A stretch of DNA of 64,000 nt from Anomaloglossus baeobatrachus (Eukaryota; Chordata; Amphibia; Anura; Aromobatidae): assembly GCF_048569485.1 (NCBI RefSeq), contig NC_134357.1, positions 338,789,078-338,853,077 on the forward strand, given 5' to 3'. Positions within the stretch are counted from its first letter, which is position 1. Every line of letters starts with the position of its first letter. A program made the translations under genes and the position numbers. The notes under the pieces are model-generated. The model had not been told where the DNA came from, ran no database searches, and saw only the letters and a program-made list of their open reading frames with translations. Shown one piece after another: positions 11,306-22,765 of the stretch.

Positions 11306-11881
11306 TATACTCCTTATATGCATGTTATTTTTATGACATTCTGTATATAAGGTACACCCTTGACATCTATGTTGTATTAATTCTTTCACTGATTTATATA
11401 TAGGTGTATGCTTGTATAGTGACATCCATATCTAACAGCTTATTTGTCTTCTAGAATAACATAGGTCATGTGCATCAATAGTGACCATTGTATTAGTAAT
11501 AGTCTGTTGGTAATTAATGAATAATACCATATCTGGTGATTCTCAGGATATAGAACAGCAACAGACTGCAATGGATCATATGAATACTGTGATGTACATT
11601 AATATAATCATATATTCACAAATCTGTATGTCAATTGTATTGACCTGAGCATTGTATATTCCCCATTTAGCCTTTCTTATGAAGAAACTGTTCAACTGAC
11701 CACACTGCCCTGTTTAGTTTTATGCAGGGTTCTTGCATATGGGGTTTTTATCTGACACTGTCTTCACTATATGGCCCGGAAAATATTAATAAAGTTTGTA
11801 ATAATTTTGCAAGAAAAACTTTGTCTGTTTGTGGACTTTATTATAATAAAAATTAAGAGGTGACCAATGGTCATATATAGG

Positions 11882-12552
11882 TTGATGATTTCAAGTTTGG
11901 GATCATGGTTAAAATATACATGACTTAATATTTAAAAAAAAAAAAAAAAAAAAAAATGGATCTGGTGATTCCATTCGTGATATATAGTTTATACAGCACA
12001 AGCTATCAAAATGCATGAATGAGAATTAAGAGGGGAAAAAAAAATAAAAAAAATAGACATACAAGCAAAAATGTGCAGAAATAACAGAACTGATTCGTGC
12101 AATAGCGCAGCTACTAACAATTTGTATAGCCTAGCACGTGCACAGATAAGCATGTACTTAAACCTAGATTAAGGCTAATATCAGTAAGATAACTGATATA
12201 GCCAGCATGCTGCCCTTGTGTTACCTTGAGACATGCTGCAGATAGTACATGCTAACAGACCCGCCGGCATCTCTGTCAGAGATTAACAAAGATTTAACTA
12301 TGATCCACTTGTTTCTGTTGGATGATTCAATCAGCCGACGTGCAGCGAAACATGCGGACCCAGCGCATGAGCCCGCATTAAAAACGAAGACACACAACCT
12401 TGGACGTACCAATACATCTAAGGTTGTGAAGGGGTTAAAACATTGATTTTAGTAAATAACATTATACAGGGCTGGTTAGCCAGGGAATTTGGGCATATAG
12501 GTATGAATGCTGCTGGGTTGGAGGGCATAGGGGACCTGACAAATTCCCTTTA
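11882..12552. other. Unassigned stretch with an A-run and a GCGAAACATGC motif
   Basis: An A-run lies at about 11,934-11,956. Positions 12,330-12,380 contain GTGCAGCGAAACATGC, resembling the GAAACGCG motif of other repeats in the window. No gene or complete element is recognised. Confidence 0.4.
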
Positions 12553-13610
12553 ATGGTATGTGCGCACGTTGCGTTCATAACAGTGCGGAAAAGAACACAC
12601 CCTCTAAACTGTAAACACTGCATTTGTAAAAAGAAAAAAAAAAAAAAATGCATCCAAAACGCATGCATTTTGGATGCATTTTTTTGCAGTGCGGTCCCAC
12701 GACAATGGAGCTCTGCTACATGCCGCTGACAGCAGACAGTCGCGCGACGAGAATGAACTTGTATGAACTTCACCCGACTTCATTGTCATCCCGCGGCTCT
12801 GTGTGTGTCACGTCCTGATTAGCGGTCACCCGTGAAGGACTCACCGATGCCCGCTAATCCCGAGTGACTGAAGTGAGCAGCGCGATCAGCGCTGCCGTCA
12901 CTCAGGTTACTCGCGTCTAGCTGGAGTCCTCCACCCGAGATCGCAACTCACCTGTGACATCATCGCTGATCGCGCAGCTCACTTCAGTCACTCGGGCGAC
13001 TTGCTGTCATAGTTGGAAGATCCAGCGGTTGCCGCAGGTAACCTGACGTCATCGCTGATCATGCGGCTCACTTCAGTTCCTGCGTGGAGCTGACAGAGAG
13101 CGGTCTGGTCTGTTACCGCTCCTTCAGCTTCACGTAGCAGAGCTGAGAGCGTCGTGGGACGTCGTGTGGATTACGCCTGACCTGGATGGGTATTTGGGGG
13201 TTAATAAAGTGGTGAAAGGGGGAAGGGTTGTCTTTTATTCCAAATAAAGGTTTTTTTCGGGTGTATGTGTTTATTTTCTTTAACTTACAGGTTAATCATG
13301 GAAGATATCTCGGGGAGACGCCTGCCATGATTAACCTAGGACTCAGTACCCAGATTGCCCAGGTGTGGTGGCAATTTGGGATGAGCCGGGTAGAGTCCCG
13401 GGACTGTCGCATCTAATGGATGCGGCAATTCCGGGCAGCTGCTGATAATGTGGAGCTCCCCATCCTGAGGATACTAGCCTTCAGCCATGTGGCTTTACCC
13501 TGGCTGGTATCAAAATTGGGGGGGGGGGGGGGGGGGCGGGCAGAATTGGGAACGGCACGTCGTTTGTTTGTTTTTTAAATTATTTATTTATTTTACTGCA
13601 CGATATAGAC

Positions 13611-13710
13611 CCGCCCACCGGCGGCTGTTATTGGTTGCAGTGAGACAGCTGTCACTCAGCGTGGAAGCATATCTGACTGCAACCAATCATAGGCACCGGT
13701 GGGCGGGGAA
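13611..13710. repeat. Palindromic CCAAT/GC-box module, copy 1
   Basis: CCGCCCACCGGCG and ATTGG on one side mirror CCAAT and CCGGTGGGCGGGG on the other, around a centre with the half-palindromic cAGCTGTCACTCAGCG. The same module recurs at 26,119-26,218, 27,271-27,369 and 31,167-31,265. Confidence 0.7.
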
Positions 13711-13880
13711 AGCAGGGAATACGAGATTCAATAATGAGCGGCCGGCATTTTCAAAAGAGGAAAAGCCGCCGGAGCTTTGTGATAGCCGTGCAGCGCCGCG
13801 CTGGTGATCGGGGATCGGTGAGTAAGAGAGGGGAGAGACTGACCAACTGACAGAGAAAGAGACCGACAGAGTGACCAACT

Positions 13881-13881
13881 C

Positions 13882-13920
<39 letters not shown>

Positions 13921-13921
13921 C
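13881..13921. repeat. (CAGA)n microsatellite
   Basis: About ten tandem CAGA units lie near the end of the shared inner core of element A. Confidence 0.9.
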
Positions 13922-14516
13922 TGAAAAGACCTGTGTTTTGCTTGTCAAAAAAGCATGCGGAACGCAACAAAAATGCAGTCCAAGTGCATTTTGGTTGCGT
14001 TTTGACCCACGTCATTGACTTCAGTGGGTGGAGAACGCAGCTACAACACCCAAAGAAGAGACATGCTTTTTTTTTTCCCACAGCGATTTTTGGCGTTTAA
14101 AAACGCAGCGTGCGCAGTGAATTTTCGGACTTCTCAGACTTTGCTGGGGAAGCAGAACGCACACAATTTGACACTGATAAGCTGCAGTTCAAAATGTAGC
14201 GTTAACACTGGAAAAAAAAAAAACAACGTGCGCACATAGCCTAACAGTTTCAAGCTGTAGTACAGCCATGTGCATGAGCCCATGTTTAGAAACGGATGAC
14301 GGTAAGACAAAAAAAACAAGCCATCACAGTCTGAAGTTTTACACGCAGAGAATGAGGAACTTGACTTACAATCTGAATGTTATTTTTGTGGTGGTGTATT
14401 TCCTCATTCTGTTGCCAATAAGCTGAAATAATCAAAACACAAGGACAAAGCCTTAGTGGAAATGTGTGAAGTGAGAAAACTTCCTTGCCAGGTGTTTTTT
14501 TCCATTTCCACATCAC

Positions 14517-14714
14517 TTAGGTTACGTGCACACGTTATTTGGTGAGGTTTTTTTCCCCTCAGTATTTGTAAGCCAAAGCCAGGAGTGGGTAAAAAAAATA
14601 TATAAGTGGTGATGTGTTTATATCTGATTGGAAACCAAAACCAGGAGTGGAACAAACACGGAGGTAAAAAAACTAAATAAATTACCAAATACTCAACGTG
14701 TGCACATAGCCTTA
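14517..14714. mobile_element. Palindromic MITE (GTGCACACGTT ends)
   Basis: The ends TTAGGTTACGTGCACACG and CGTGTGCACATAGCCTTA are inverted, and the inner arms carry inverted copies of GCCAAARCCAGGAGTGG. It has no coding capacity. Relatives lie at 40,815-40,893 (partial) and 61,998-62,130 (split by a DIRS-like element). Confidence 0.75.
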
Positions 14715-14744
14715 GTGTTTTGTATTCAACGTGAACTATGGATC

Positions 14745-15866
14745 TGTAGCGCCCCACGGGGCAAGCGGTTAACCTACTCATCGCCGGGCCGTTGACTGTC
14801 GTTACGGGCAGCCTAGCCCGGCTCCGTTGCCCCGAGGCGTACAGAAGATGGCAGGGGAGAGATGATGGGGGTAGTAGTGAGGTGTTTGTCATGGCGCCAC
14901 CTGTGGTATACGGCCAGGGAATGGGTGGCCGCTGCGGTCGCTGGCCTCCGGGGCAAATAGTAGTAGCAGCTATGATCGCTTCCCACAGGTGGAGCGGGCA
15001 TCGGGGAGGATGACTAGGGGAGTAGTAATGGCGACTCGGAGCGGCAGTACCAGTAATAAAGAGTCAAAGTCTTTGGTTGCGGTTCCAGGTTGTTTACTCA
15101 CTGTTGTACGATGCCGCTCACCCAGGTAATGGTTGGTCACTTGCTATGATGGGCTCCGTCAAACACGAATCCCTTTAGAAATCAGTACGGTTTGGTGTTC
15201 GAGGTGTTTTCTCCTTGTAACGCCTGTCTGTGGATCCCCTGGTTTGAAGCTATGAGGGGACCCTGGGTTTCACGAGATGTACTCTTGTCCCTATATGCAG
15301 GTGCTGCGGTTCCGATATGGGGATCTGGCTTGATGCGAGACCCCGGATCCTCTCTTGCACTGTGTTGTCGGGGAAGCTTGAAACTTTCCCCGTCCAGGCA
15401 GATTCTAGAAAACCAACGTGAAGTATGATCTTCCCTAGGGTCCTGTCACCCTGCTTGGTGTCAATTCCGTGGGGAGCAGATTCACTCTCCTCACGGCAAT
15501 CGTGTGAACTTTTTCCTCCTTCCCACTGGAGCACCCCTGAGATGTGACTGCTCCCTTCCTCTCCTACTGGAGAACTCTTTAACTGTTGTGTTGGCTCCTG
15601 ACTCCTGACTCCCCCTGCTGGCTGCACCTCCCCCCTCCCAAGTCCTAAGCTAGTGGGACTGGGGCCCCTGTTGAAATGCCTCTCTATCGGCGATCCCTTT
15701 ATTACCCTACCCTAGCTCAGTCCCCAGTGGGAACAGGGCAACCTGATTTGTATTTGAGTGTGTAATGTGGTGAAACCAGGACTGACCTCCTCAGGATCCA
15801 GGTTTAGCATTACAGCCAAATGTGGGTGCAGTACTCTGTGGTGACTGAAGCCTCAGGGGCGCCACA
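14745..15866 (-). mobile_element. Solo LTR related to the gypsy LTR
   Basis: Bounds are TGTAGCGCCCC and GGCGCCACA, flanked by GATC and GGTC (a 4-bp target duplication with one mismatch). It lies in reverse orientation relative to the full-length gypsy LTR and carries the family box as CATGGCGCCACCTGTGG near 14,890. No internal element sequence remains. Confidence 0.7.
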
Positions 15867-16599
15867 GGTCCGATAATGATTAACCAGGAAATATTAAAAA
15901 CTAGGAACTTCAGCCAAATCAGAGAGAACCATTTGTGGGCAGCTGTCTCTGGGTACTTGTACCCATCAGTTCAGAGCAGGATAGTGGTTGACTGGGGGAG
16001 ATTCCTCTGAGAATTTTTTTTCCAAGGAAAACCAGCAAAGAAAGAAAATCTATTTGTTGTAAGCAGCATTGCCTATAGGAATCTTTACACCAGATGGATC
16101 TCTGTTCTCTGAGAATACTTTTCCTCCATGCCGAGTCAAAAGCATCTCACTACGTAAATAGAAAACGTTCCGCTCACCGATCAGCTGCTTGCTGATAGAC
16201 AGGTCCAGCGCATGGAATGGTTGGCCATCAGGAACTGGAACAAAAGGGAAGTCCAGCGCAGTCCATAAAGTAAAACATCCAAATTTATTGAATATAATAT
16301 TAAAAATTCCAGCAAGTAGCAGCTCATGTCATGATAATCCAGTTAGAACAACGCGTTTCGACGCCAGGTCTTAATCATGTTCCACATCTCACTCAGCCAA
16401 AGCACTGATGAGAGGCAAGTACCCTGGATCATCTGTCTGCACACTTATCTCTGGTTTGACTGTAATACATAGAAATGTTTCAAGGCTATTTTATGGGCTG
16501 GACAAAAAAAAAAAAAAAAAAACAAAAAAAGCCACAGTTTACCTGCAGATATATGTAAAAAGCCAACTTTCGTTAATTAATACACTGTATGGGGTACAG
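15867..16599. other. Unassigned, with a GAAACGCG-motif repeat fragment
   Basis: Positions 16,160-16,385 are a repeat fragment whose - strand reads GACCTGGCGTCGAAACGCG, the motif seen also at 43,350, 49,155 and 49,900. An A-run lies at 16,503-16,521. Nothing is recognised in 15,867-16,150. Confidence 0.45.
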
Positions 16600-17230
16600 T
16601 TATACCGTACTTTGTTTTAGAAGATGCACAGAATTATAAGATGCACTCCAAATTTAGAGAGAAAAAAATAAATAAATAAAAATATAGGGTTTGTCTTATA
16701 ATCTGGTGGTGACTTACCGGAGGGGGGCGGCAGCAGTGGTCACAGGAGGCAGGGGCGGTGCTGGAGTAGAGCGATGCCGCGGGTGTCCCAGATCCTCGCT
16801 GTGGGCACTATGAGGCAGGAGGAGCATCCAGAAACTGTTGGCGGTGCGGGCTTCAAAGAAATGCCGCATATGCAGATTGAGTTCTCGGCTCAATGATAAG
16901 CCAAGATCTCATGTGCGCACATGCCACCTCCAAGTGCCATTTTCCTTAAGTCCTCTACAGGGACATCAATGGGCCGGAGGGGTGCATGTGCAGATGAGAT
17001 CTTGAACCGAGAGCTCCATCTGCGCACGTGCCGACTACTGGCACAATTATTTGAGCCCACACTGCTGACATTTTTCAGAATGGTGGCCCCTGCCTCACAG
17101 CTTGCAGTGTACTGTCCACAGTACCTCCTCTGACCCCTTTGCACCTCTCCCTGTAAACTACATTCAGATTATGAGATGCACCCCTCATTTTCCTCCCAAA
17201 TCTATATATATAATATATATATATGTTTTT
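16600..17230. repeat. MITE fragment with ATAAGATGCAC-type ends, plus a TA microsatellite
   Basis: TTATAAGATGCACTCC near 16,635 and GATTATGAGATGCACCCC near 17,167 form the two ends of an element with GC-rich inner sequence. Its copies of AGATCTCATGTGCGCACATG-like text near 16,906 and 16,995 are inverted. A short (TA)n follows at about 17,203-17,224. The family is not named with confidence. Confidence 0.5.
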
Positions 17231-17719
17231 TTTTTCCAAAAAATACAGTATCTTTGCTGATATCAAATGTGTTATTTCTGGCAAAATTAGGACAATACTT
17301 CCTAAGATGGACAAAACCTGCTGCGACTAAACCTATAAATACCTCATCACATGACACTCGGGGGGGGGGGGTGCACACTTACTGGACGGTCGTAATTGAA
17401 GAAACACATGCTGTCAGAGCTGCAGCATGGCACACTATGGCTTCAAGCATTCAGGATCCAAGCAAAGATGGATGAAGAAAGAAAAACTACTGATTTAGCA
17501 GAGAAATGGACTATTGTTTGCTAGAACCTCCAAACAAGCCATTACGCAAGATCAAGGAAAAGACTTTTCTTCCTTTTGTAAACTAACATTTTTGTACATT
17601 GAACTAGTTTATTTTTTGTCAATCATTTTTGTTCTATATAATATACATTTGTTTATTTATAAACCTTGACGTTTACTTTCCTTGCGCCTCATCACCTTAA
17701 GTCATTTTTTTTCCCTGTT
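17231..17719. other. Unassigned stretch
   Basis: A T-run begins it and a G-run lies at about 17,361-17,370. No gene or named repeat is recognised. Confidence 0.4.
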
Positions 17720-18969
17720 CATAAAAAGTTAGGGATATTTGACTTTCATGTGAAATTTATGGAAACTTGAAAGTTCACATTACAGTGATATTTTATCATG
17801 AACGTAGGGCATTTTAGTAAAATCATGTAATGGTGATTTACTCATCTCAAACAATTTATTGAAACAAAAGCCACCAAGTGGTGGGTACACCCCCCAGAAT
17901 ATCAATGTCTCAATAACTTGTCATGTGGCCTTGAGCATCACTACGAGCTTGAGGACGACGGCTCATGGTGTTCAGAAGTGGAGTTATTGTCTGCGGAGGA
18001 CGGAATCCCACTCTTCTTGAAGGGCGGCTCTCAAGTCATTCAAGTTCTAGAGTACAAAGTTACGAGCCTTTACACAGCGACTCACCTGATCTCTTAAGTT
18101 TTCTAAGGATTCAGGTTTGGAAAAAGTCCAGGTCACCATTTTAGGTGCAGCAGTTGTTTCCTAATGATGCGACCTAGATAAGCTTGAGCATTGTCGTCCA
18201 TGAAGTTTAAATTAGGCCATATGGTTCACGCAGAGGCACAATGACTGGATTAATAAATGTTATTCAAGTAGTAGGGGCTTGTCACTGTACTATTCAAAGT
18301 GTGGGGCAGTTCTGTATTGACTAGTCACACCACCAAAGGTTTATCTGGTGACAACAGTAGCTGATGTACGAGTTTTCTCCTTTATGTCTCCATCGTTGCC
18401 CACCATCATTTCTGCTCAACATGAATCGCCTTTCATCAGTGAACAGCACTGAGGCCCACTGGTCCTTTGTCCAGCAAGATTATGACACCTGGTGGTGTGG
18501 TCAGGTTCCCTTGCAACTCGTCTAGCACGCAGACGACACTGATGTAAATGGTTTTGAATGGTCTGACTTGACATTTTTTTGCCTCTCACCTCCCCTAAAT
18601 GTGGGTGGAGTGGTATGGCATTCATCATCCGGTTCCAAAAGGCATTGTTCACAATGAACTGGTCATCAGTATAAGATGTGGCCAAAGGATGTGCACTTCT
18701 ATGCCTGTGACTCTTCCAGTCTCTCTGTATCTCTGTGACACTCTAAAGGTCCAGTCACACTTAGCAACTTACCAGCGATCCCAACAACGATAGGGATCGC
18801 TGGTAAGTTGCTAGGAGGTTGCTGGTGAGATGTCACACTGCGACGCTCCAGCGATCCCACCAGCAACCTGACCTGGCAGGGATCGCTGGAGCGTCGCTAC
18901 ACGAGTTTCTGGTGAGCTCACCAGCAACCAGTGACCAGCCCCCAGCGCCGCGTGGAAGATGCTGCGCTT

Positions 18970-19020
18970 GGTAACTAAGGTAAATATCGGGTAACCAACC
19001 CGATATTTACCTTGGTTATC
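18970..19020. repeat. Conserved hairpin module, copy 1
   Basis: AAGGTAAATATCGGGT and ACCCGATATTTACCTT are perfect inverted arms separated by AACCA. Confidence 0.85.
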
Positions 19021-19280
19021 AGCGCACGGAGCTACACGTGCAGAGAGCAGGGAGCAGCGCACACTGAGTGCTGGCTCCCTGCTCTCCTAGTTACAGCACA
19101 CATCGGGTTAATTACCCGATGTGTGCTGCAGCTACATGTGCAGGGAGCAGCGCACACCGCTTAGCGCTGGCTCCCTGCTCTCTTAGCTACAGCACACATC
19201 GGGTTAATTAACCCGATGTGTCCTGCAGCTACATGTGCACAGAGCAGGAGCCGGCACTGACAGTGAGAGCGGCGGAGGCT

Positions 19281-19350
19281 GGTAACAAAGGTAAATATCG
19301 GGTAACCAAGGACAGGGCTTCTTGGTTACCCGATGTTTACTGTGGTTACC
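19281..19350. repeat. Conserved hairpin module, copy 2
   Basis: GGTAAATATCGGGTAACCAAG and its partner TTGGTTACCCGATGTTTAC are separated by about 10 bases. Outside them GCGGAGGCTGG and CCAGCCTCCGC extend the stem. Confidence 0.85.
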
Positions 19351-20006
19351 AGCCTCCGCAGAAGCCGGCTCCTGCTGCCTGCACATTTAGTTGTTGCTGT
19401 CTCGCTGTCACACACAGCGATCTGTGCTTCACAGCGGGACAGCAACAAGTAAAAAATGGCCCAGGACATTCAGCAACAACCAACGACCTCACAGCAGGGG
19501 CCAGGTTGTTGCTGGATGTCACACACCGCAACATCGCTAGCAACGTCACAAAAGTTGTTCGTTAGCAGCGATGTTGCTAGCGATGTTGCTTAGTGTGACG
19601 GGACCTTAAGCTCAGTGGCCACTATCACTATCTGATAACATCTTGCTTGAAGGCTCGTAATGGAGAGGTACTGTACGGTTGATCAATTCTTAGAGGTCTT
19701 CTTGGTCTCATGGTGTTAAATTGTGAACAACATGAAGAGAAAGACTGTTTAAATATCAATTCTAAATAAACCCCACAATTTATTAGGTGATTCATGAGTT
19801 AAACACTTGTGAATCTTGCCATTAAGTTCCTTGTTAGAGAACAGCAATTCTGCAAAATGTACTGAAACATTGCTTAGTTGGACATGTGCATTCAGAGGTT
19901 TAGAGAAGGTCACATTAGGTTCACCTGAAAAGGTTAGAGTGCATTTTAGGATCAGTCTTAAATTTCATCCCAAAGCCAAATTTCCCTAACTTTTTGAGAG
20001 TAGTGT

Positions 20007-20460
20007 ATACCAGGATGGGTGAGATTAACAACATAATGGGGAAGAGGCAACTCATATGTCCTTATTGGATGTAGAACACTGCAAGGGCCCATACATCTGA
20101 CCAACATGAGGAAAGGGGGGCCACAGGTCCAAATTTTGCACCGGAGCACGTTGGACTTTGGTTATGCCAGCGCTGGTGGTGGCAGCTAAAGGTATGGATG
20201 TGAGAAATGGATGCGTGGTACACTTAGCTCATTGTCAGATTATAGAAATAGATTAACGGACAAGCGAGTTAGGGAGACCCCCTTTACAGTAGCAGCTGAG
20301 GCACAGGTGTCACAAGTGAGTGGTATTCGTGACAGAAATGTTTTACCATTGTGCAATAATTGTATTAAAATACTGATACTTTCAGGAATTGCACAATCTG
20401 CATTCCAAATAATGAAAATGGGCTGAATATGGCCTTAATTCAAACAATGTTTAGTCGAAT
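20007..20460. other. Unassigned stretch
   Basis: No convincing gene or repeat boundary is visible. The last four bases (GAAT) are the target duplicate of the next LTR. Confidence 0.4.
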
Positions 20461-21609
20461 TGTGCCGCCCCCGTGCCAGCAGCCGACGCTGCCCGAATCC
20501 GGGGCCTACGGTACGGCTCGAGGGGTTCCCCGGGGGTCGCGCGGACACTCCGAATAAAAGGGGGACGTATTTGTACGGTGTTCATTGTAGAATGTCTGTG
20601 ACGCCACCCACGGTGTGTGGTGAAGTGGGTCACCACCGCTGCCGTTGTGGGATACCCGGGGAAGATGTAATGGCAGCCGGATGTTAACCCATCCGTGGAT
20701 AGGGATGGTTGCCCCGGGGTCCAGTGTCTCTGTGCAGGGAAAGGTGACGGCAGGGCCTTGCACGCCCAGGTGGACCAGGGGATAGTTGGTTACTCACAAT
20801 TGAATGAATCACACGAGTCTTTTGGTAAGCCAAGGTGCTAGTGGCCGGCCGCCACGGCCTGTTGTACTCTGGTCCGCTCACCTGGGCTGGTGGTCTCGGT
20901 CCTTTCCTCTGCACTATTTTGTGTATTGTGGGCTGCCTGGTTTGGAACGCAGGAGTCTGCTCCCAGCTTTCTGTGTGCCTAAGGAGCCGTGCCCGCTGAC
21001 GCTTACCTGTGGGATCCATGGGCCCTGGCAGTTGCCCCATCCCTTTCTGTGGGTGGTTGTCTGCTTTTGGGACTTTGGTTGGGACAGAACCTGTAATCCT
21101 GCCCTCAATCGGTTAATTAGCTAGGCCGCTGCTTTCGGTCCTGGCTTCAGGGTCCGAGTACCCACTCTGTGCACGGTTTCCGGTTGGGTCTCCGGTGTCG
21201 GTACCGGTGGGCTCCAACCCTTCTCTGGTCCTCCTCTGATCTGCTGATCCATCTTCCTGTCTCCTGCTGACGGAGACCACCGTCTGCCACCTAGCCAAGG
21301 TACCAGGGCTCCGACCCTGGCACCGTTCAACTTGAGCTTCCTCTGCTGGTGCTACACCTAGCTCCAGCCCACACTCCTCTCCACTTGAACTCCAAACTCA
21401 TCTGAAGCTTAACCTGCTTGTTTTTCTGCCCCGGGATGTCTAGACCCCTAGGTGGGCGTTCCCTAGCCACCTGGTCCCGCCCACTGGTGTGCCTGTCTTG
21501 CCCTGAGGGGGGGTGACTAGGGTTTCAGGTCGGCTGTATGTCACCTAGGTGAGGGAAGGTGTTATGCGGGGGCCTATGTGTGACTACCTGGTTTTGCCAG
21601 GGCGTCACA
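20461..21609 (-). mobile_element. Solo LTR related to the gypsy LTR
   Basis: It runs TGTGCCGCCC to GGGCGTCACA (1,149 bp) between two copies of GAAT (20,457-20,460 and 21,610-21,613). On the - strand it starts TGTGACGCCCTGGCAAAACC, closely like the start of the full-length gypsy LTR (TGTGTCGCCCTGGGCAAGCC). It carries GTGACGCCACCCACGG at about 20,599-20,614. Confidence 0.85.
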
Positions 21610-21975
21610 GAATTATTGCGCAAAATTTTGGAATCTTGACATCTTTATGCTATGCTAGTCCCGAAACTCTAAGTCAGCTTTTAGAAGAGAAAACAAAGCT
21701 TCACAGTAAGGCTAGATGGAGATGACCGTATGGTTTATCATCTGAGAAAATTGGTCCTTAGAAAGTGAGCAGATTTTCATCCAAGTGTGGCGCGTGAAAA
21801 ATCAGACCGCAGTTAGATGATGTCTTCTGTTTTTTTCCCACTGGCCCATTAACTTGCATGGATGAGTGCGATCCGATTTACGATTTCTCCCCCTCTCCCT
21901 CATTACACATACTCAGCCTAAAGGGGAAGGGGGGGGGGGGGAAGAGATTGGCTTTTGCACTGCTCCATAGAATAA
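21610..21975. other. Unassigned stretch with a G-run
   Basis: A G-run lies at about 21,928-21,942. Nothing else is recognised. Confidence 0.4.
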
Positions 21976-22469
21976 TGTGCCGCCCCGGATCGAACCGCTC
22001 GCGTCCGGGGGTGTTGATTGCTTGTGGCTCGAGGGTCTCCGGACCCAGGGGCTTAGGGGTCACAGTCAAATGAAAAGGGGAATATTTGCAGGGGATTTGG
22101 TATAGTTTGTGACGTCACCCGTGGTGTGCGGTAATTGGGAGTACCGCCGCTGTCGTTGGGAGTACCCGGGATGATGGAGTGGGGCAGCAAGATGACGTTA
22201 CCCTCCACAGGTAGGGGTAGGCCCCGGGACTCTGGTGTGTGATGCAGGGACGCAGTGAAGGGGTCAGTCGGGTACTCACTCAGCAATGAAGCAGACGCTG
22301 ACAACAGGGTAAACCAAGTCTCTGAACGCCGTTGCCTCACGATGGGAGCTCGTCCAGGTCCCGTACCCTGCAGTACTGCCGGTGGTCTGTAACCTGCCTC
22401 CTGGCACAAAAGTTTTAGATTGTCCGTTGTGGCCCGGTAGCTTGGAGCTTTCCGGGCCCTGCTCCCCAC
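21976..22469 (-). mobile_element. Truncated LTR of the same family
   Basis: It begins TGTGCCGCCCCGG like the solo LTR at 20,461 and carries GTGACGTCACCCGTGG near 22,110, but similarity stops near 22,469, about half an LTR. The other end is missing. Confidence 0.65.
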
Positions 22470-22765
22470 TATTTTTGACACTCGTACTCCAAATTGAAAT
22501 TGGTATTTTGTACAATGCTCTACATTCATTAGGGCATATGCCTCAATGAATTTGGCATATCTTTTTTGCTGTCTTGTGCGATCGCAAAAAAATGTACAGT
22601 ACACCATCCATCGGTCGTAACTTTTCTGGTACAAATTCTGACAATTTTGAAGAATACTTCTCCTTCTAAATCACATCTAATTTTCAAAAATTTGCGGAGC
22701 TGGATGTGACTTGCGCAAAAACGTCAAAAGTTGCAACATTTTTGGCTAAAGTTTGATAACAGTTT
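22470..22765. other. Unassigned stretch
   Basis: AT-rich sequence with no recognised gene or repeat. Confidence 0.4.

Larger units (their letters stand above)
1866..11881. repeat. Fold-back (inverted-arm) element, split by a gypsy insertion
   Basis: The left arm (about 1,866-2,587) is the reverse complement of the right arm, which is divided into 2,729-2,865 and 11,306-11,881 by the gypsy element. Arms are roughly 700 bp and clearly similar, with scattered differences and small indels. The loop (2,588-2,728) carries a CGAAGCGTTTCGCC motif like the GAAACGCG motif seen in other palindromes here. No coding capacity is visible. Head-to-head repeats of this kind are known for Penelope-like elements, but the class here is inferred. 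Confidence 0.75.
12553..14244. mobile_element. Large non-autonomous DNA transposon (element A)
   Basis: Inverted ends pair GTATGTGCGCACGTTG at the left (from about 12,556) with CAACGTGCGCACATAGCC at the right (to about 14,242). No transposase is visible. The inner 1.2 kb is shared with element B (25,640-27,953). Shared parts include the gcggtcacc block near 12,825, a TTTCTTTAACTTACAG acceptor-like tract at about 13,275-13,290, the CCAAT module at 13,611-13,710, and GACCGACAGA-rich sequence near 13,860. The superfamily is not certain; these ends resemble hAT-type MITEs. Confidence 0.65.
18747..19606. mobile_element. PIF/Harbinger-like non-autonomous element nested in Tc1 copy B
   Basis: Inverted ends are AGGTCCAGTCACACTTAGC and GTGTGACGGGACCT. 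A 3-bp TAA is duplicated on both sides (18,744-18,746 and 19,607-19,609), and Tc1 copy A has a single TAA at the matching site near 580, so both borders are supported. The 860-bp body has no transposase. It contains two copies of the GGTAAATATCGGGTAACC hairpin module and tandem, partly palindromic blocks around ACACATCGGGTTAATTACCC (19,095-19,225). The TWA target fits PIF/Harbinger. Confidence 0.85.
17720..20006 (-). pseudogene. Tc1/mariner transposon remnant (copy B) with nested insertion
   Basis: Terminal inverted repeats read AAAAAGTTAGGGATATTTG near 17,724 and AAATTTCCCTAACTTTTTG near 19,978-19,996. The sequence between them, minus the nested element at 18,747-19,606, aligns along its length with copy A. 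Transposase-like text is on the - strand but broken by many stops and indels, so it is inactive. Tc1-like enzymes are DDE transposases that insert at TA. Confidence 0.8.

Noticed and set aside
19080-19250. CRISPR-like or satellite array from repeated ACACATCGGGTTAATT blocks
   Set aside because: Only two to three uneven blocks inside a MITE with no spacers of regular length, in vertebrate DNA.
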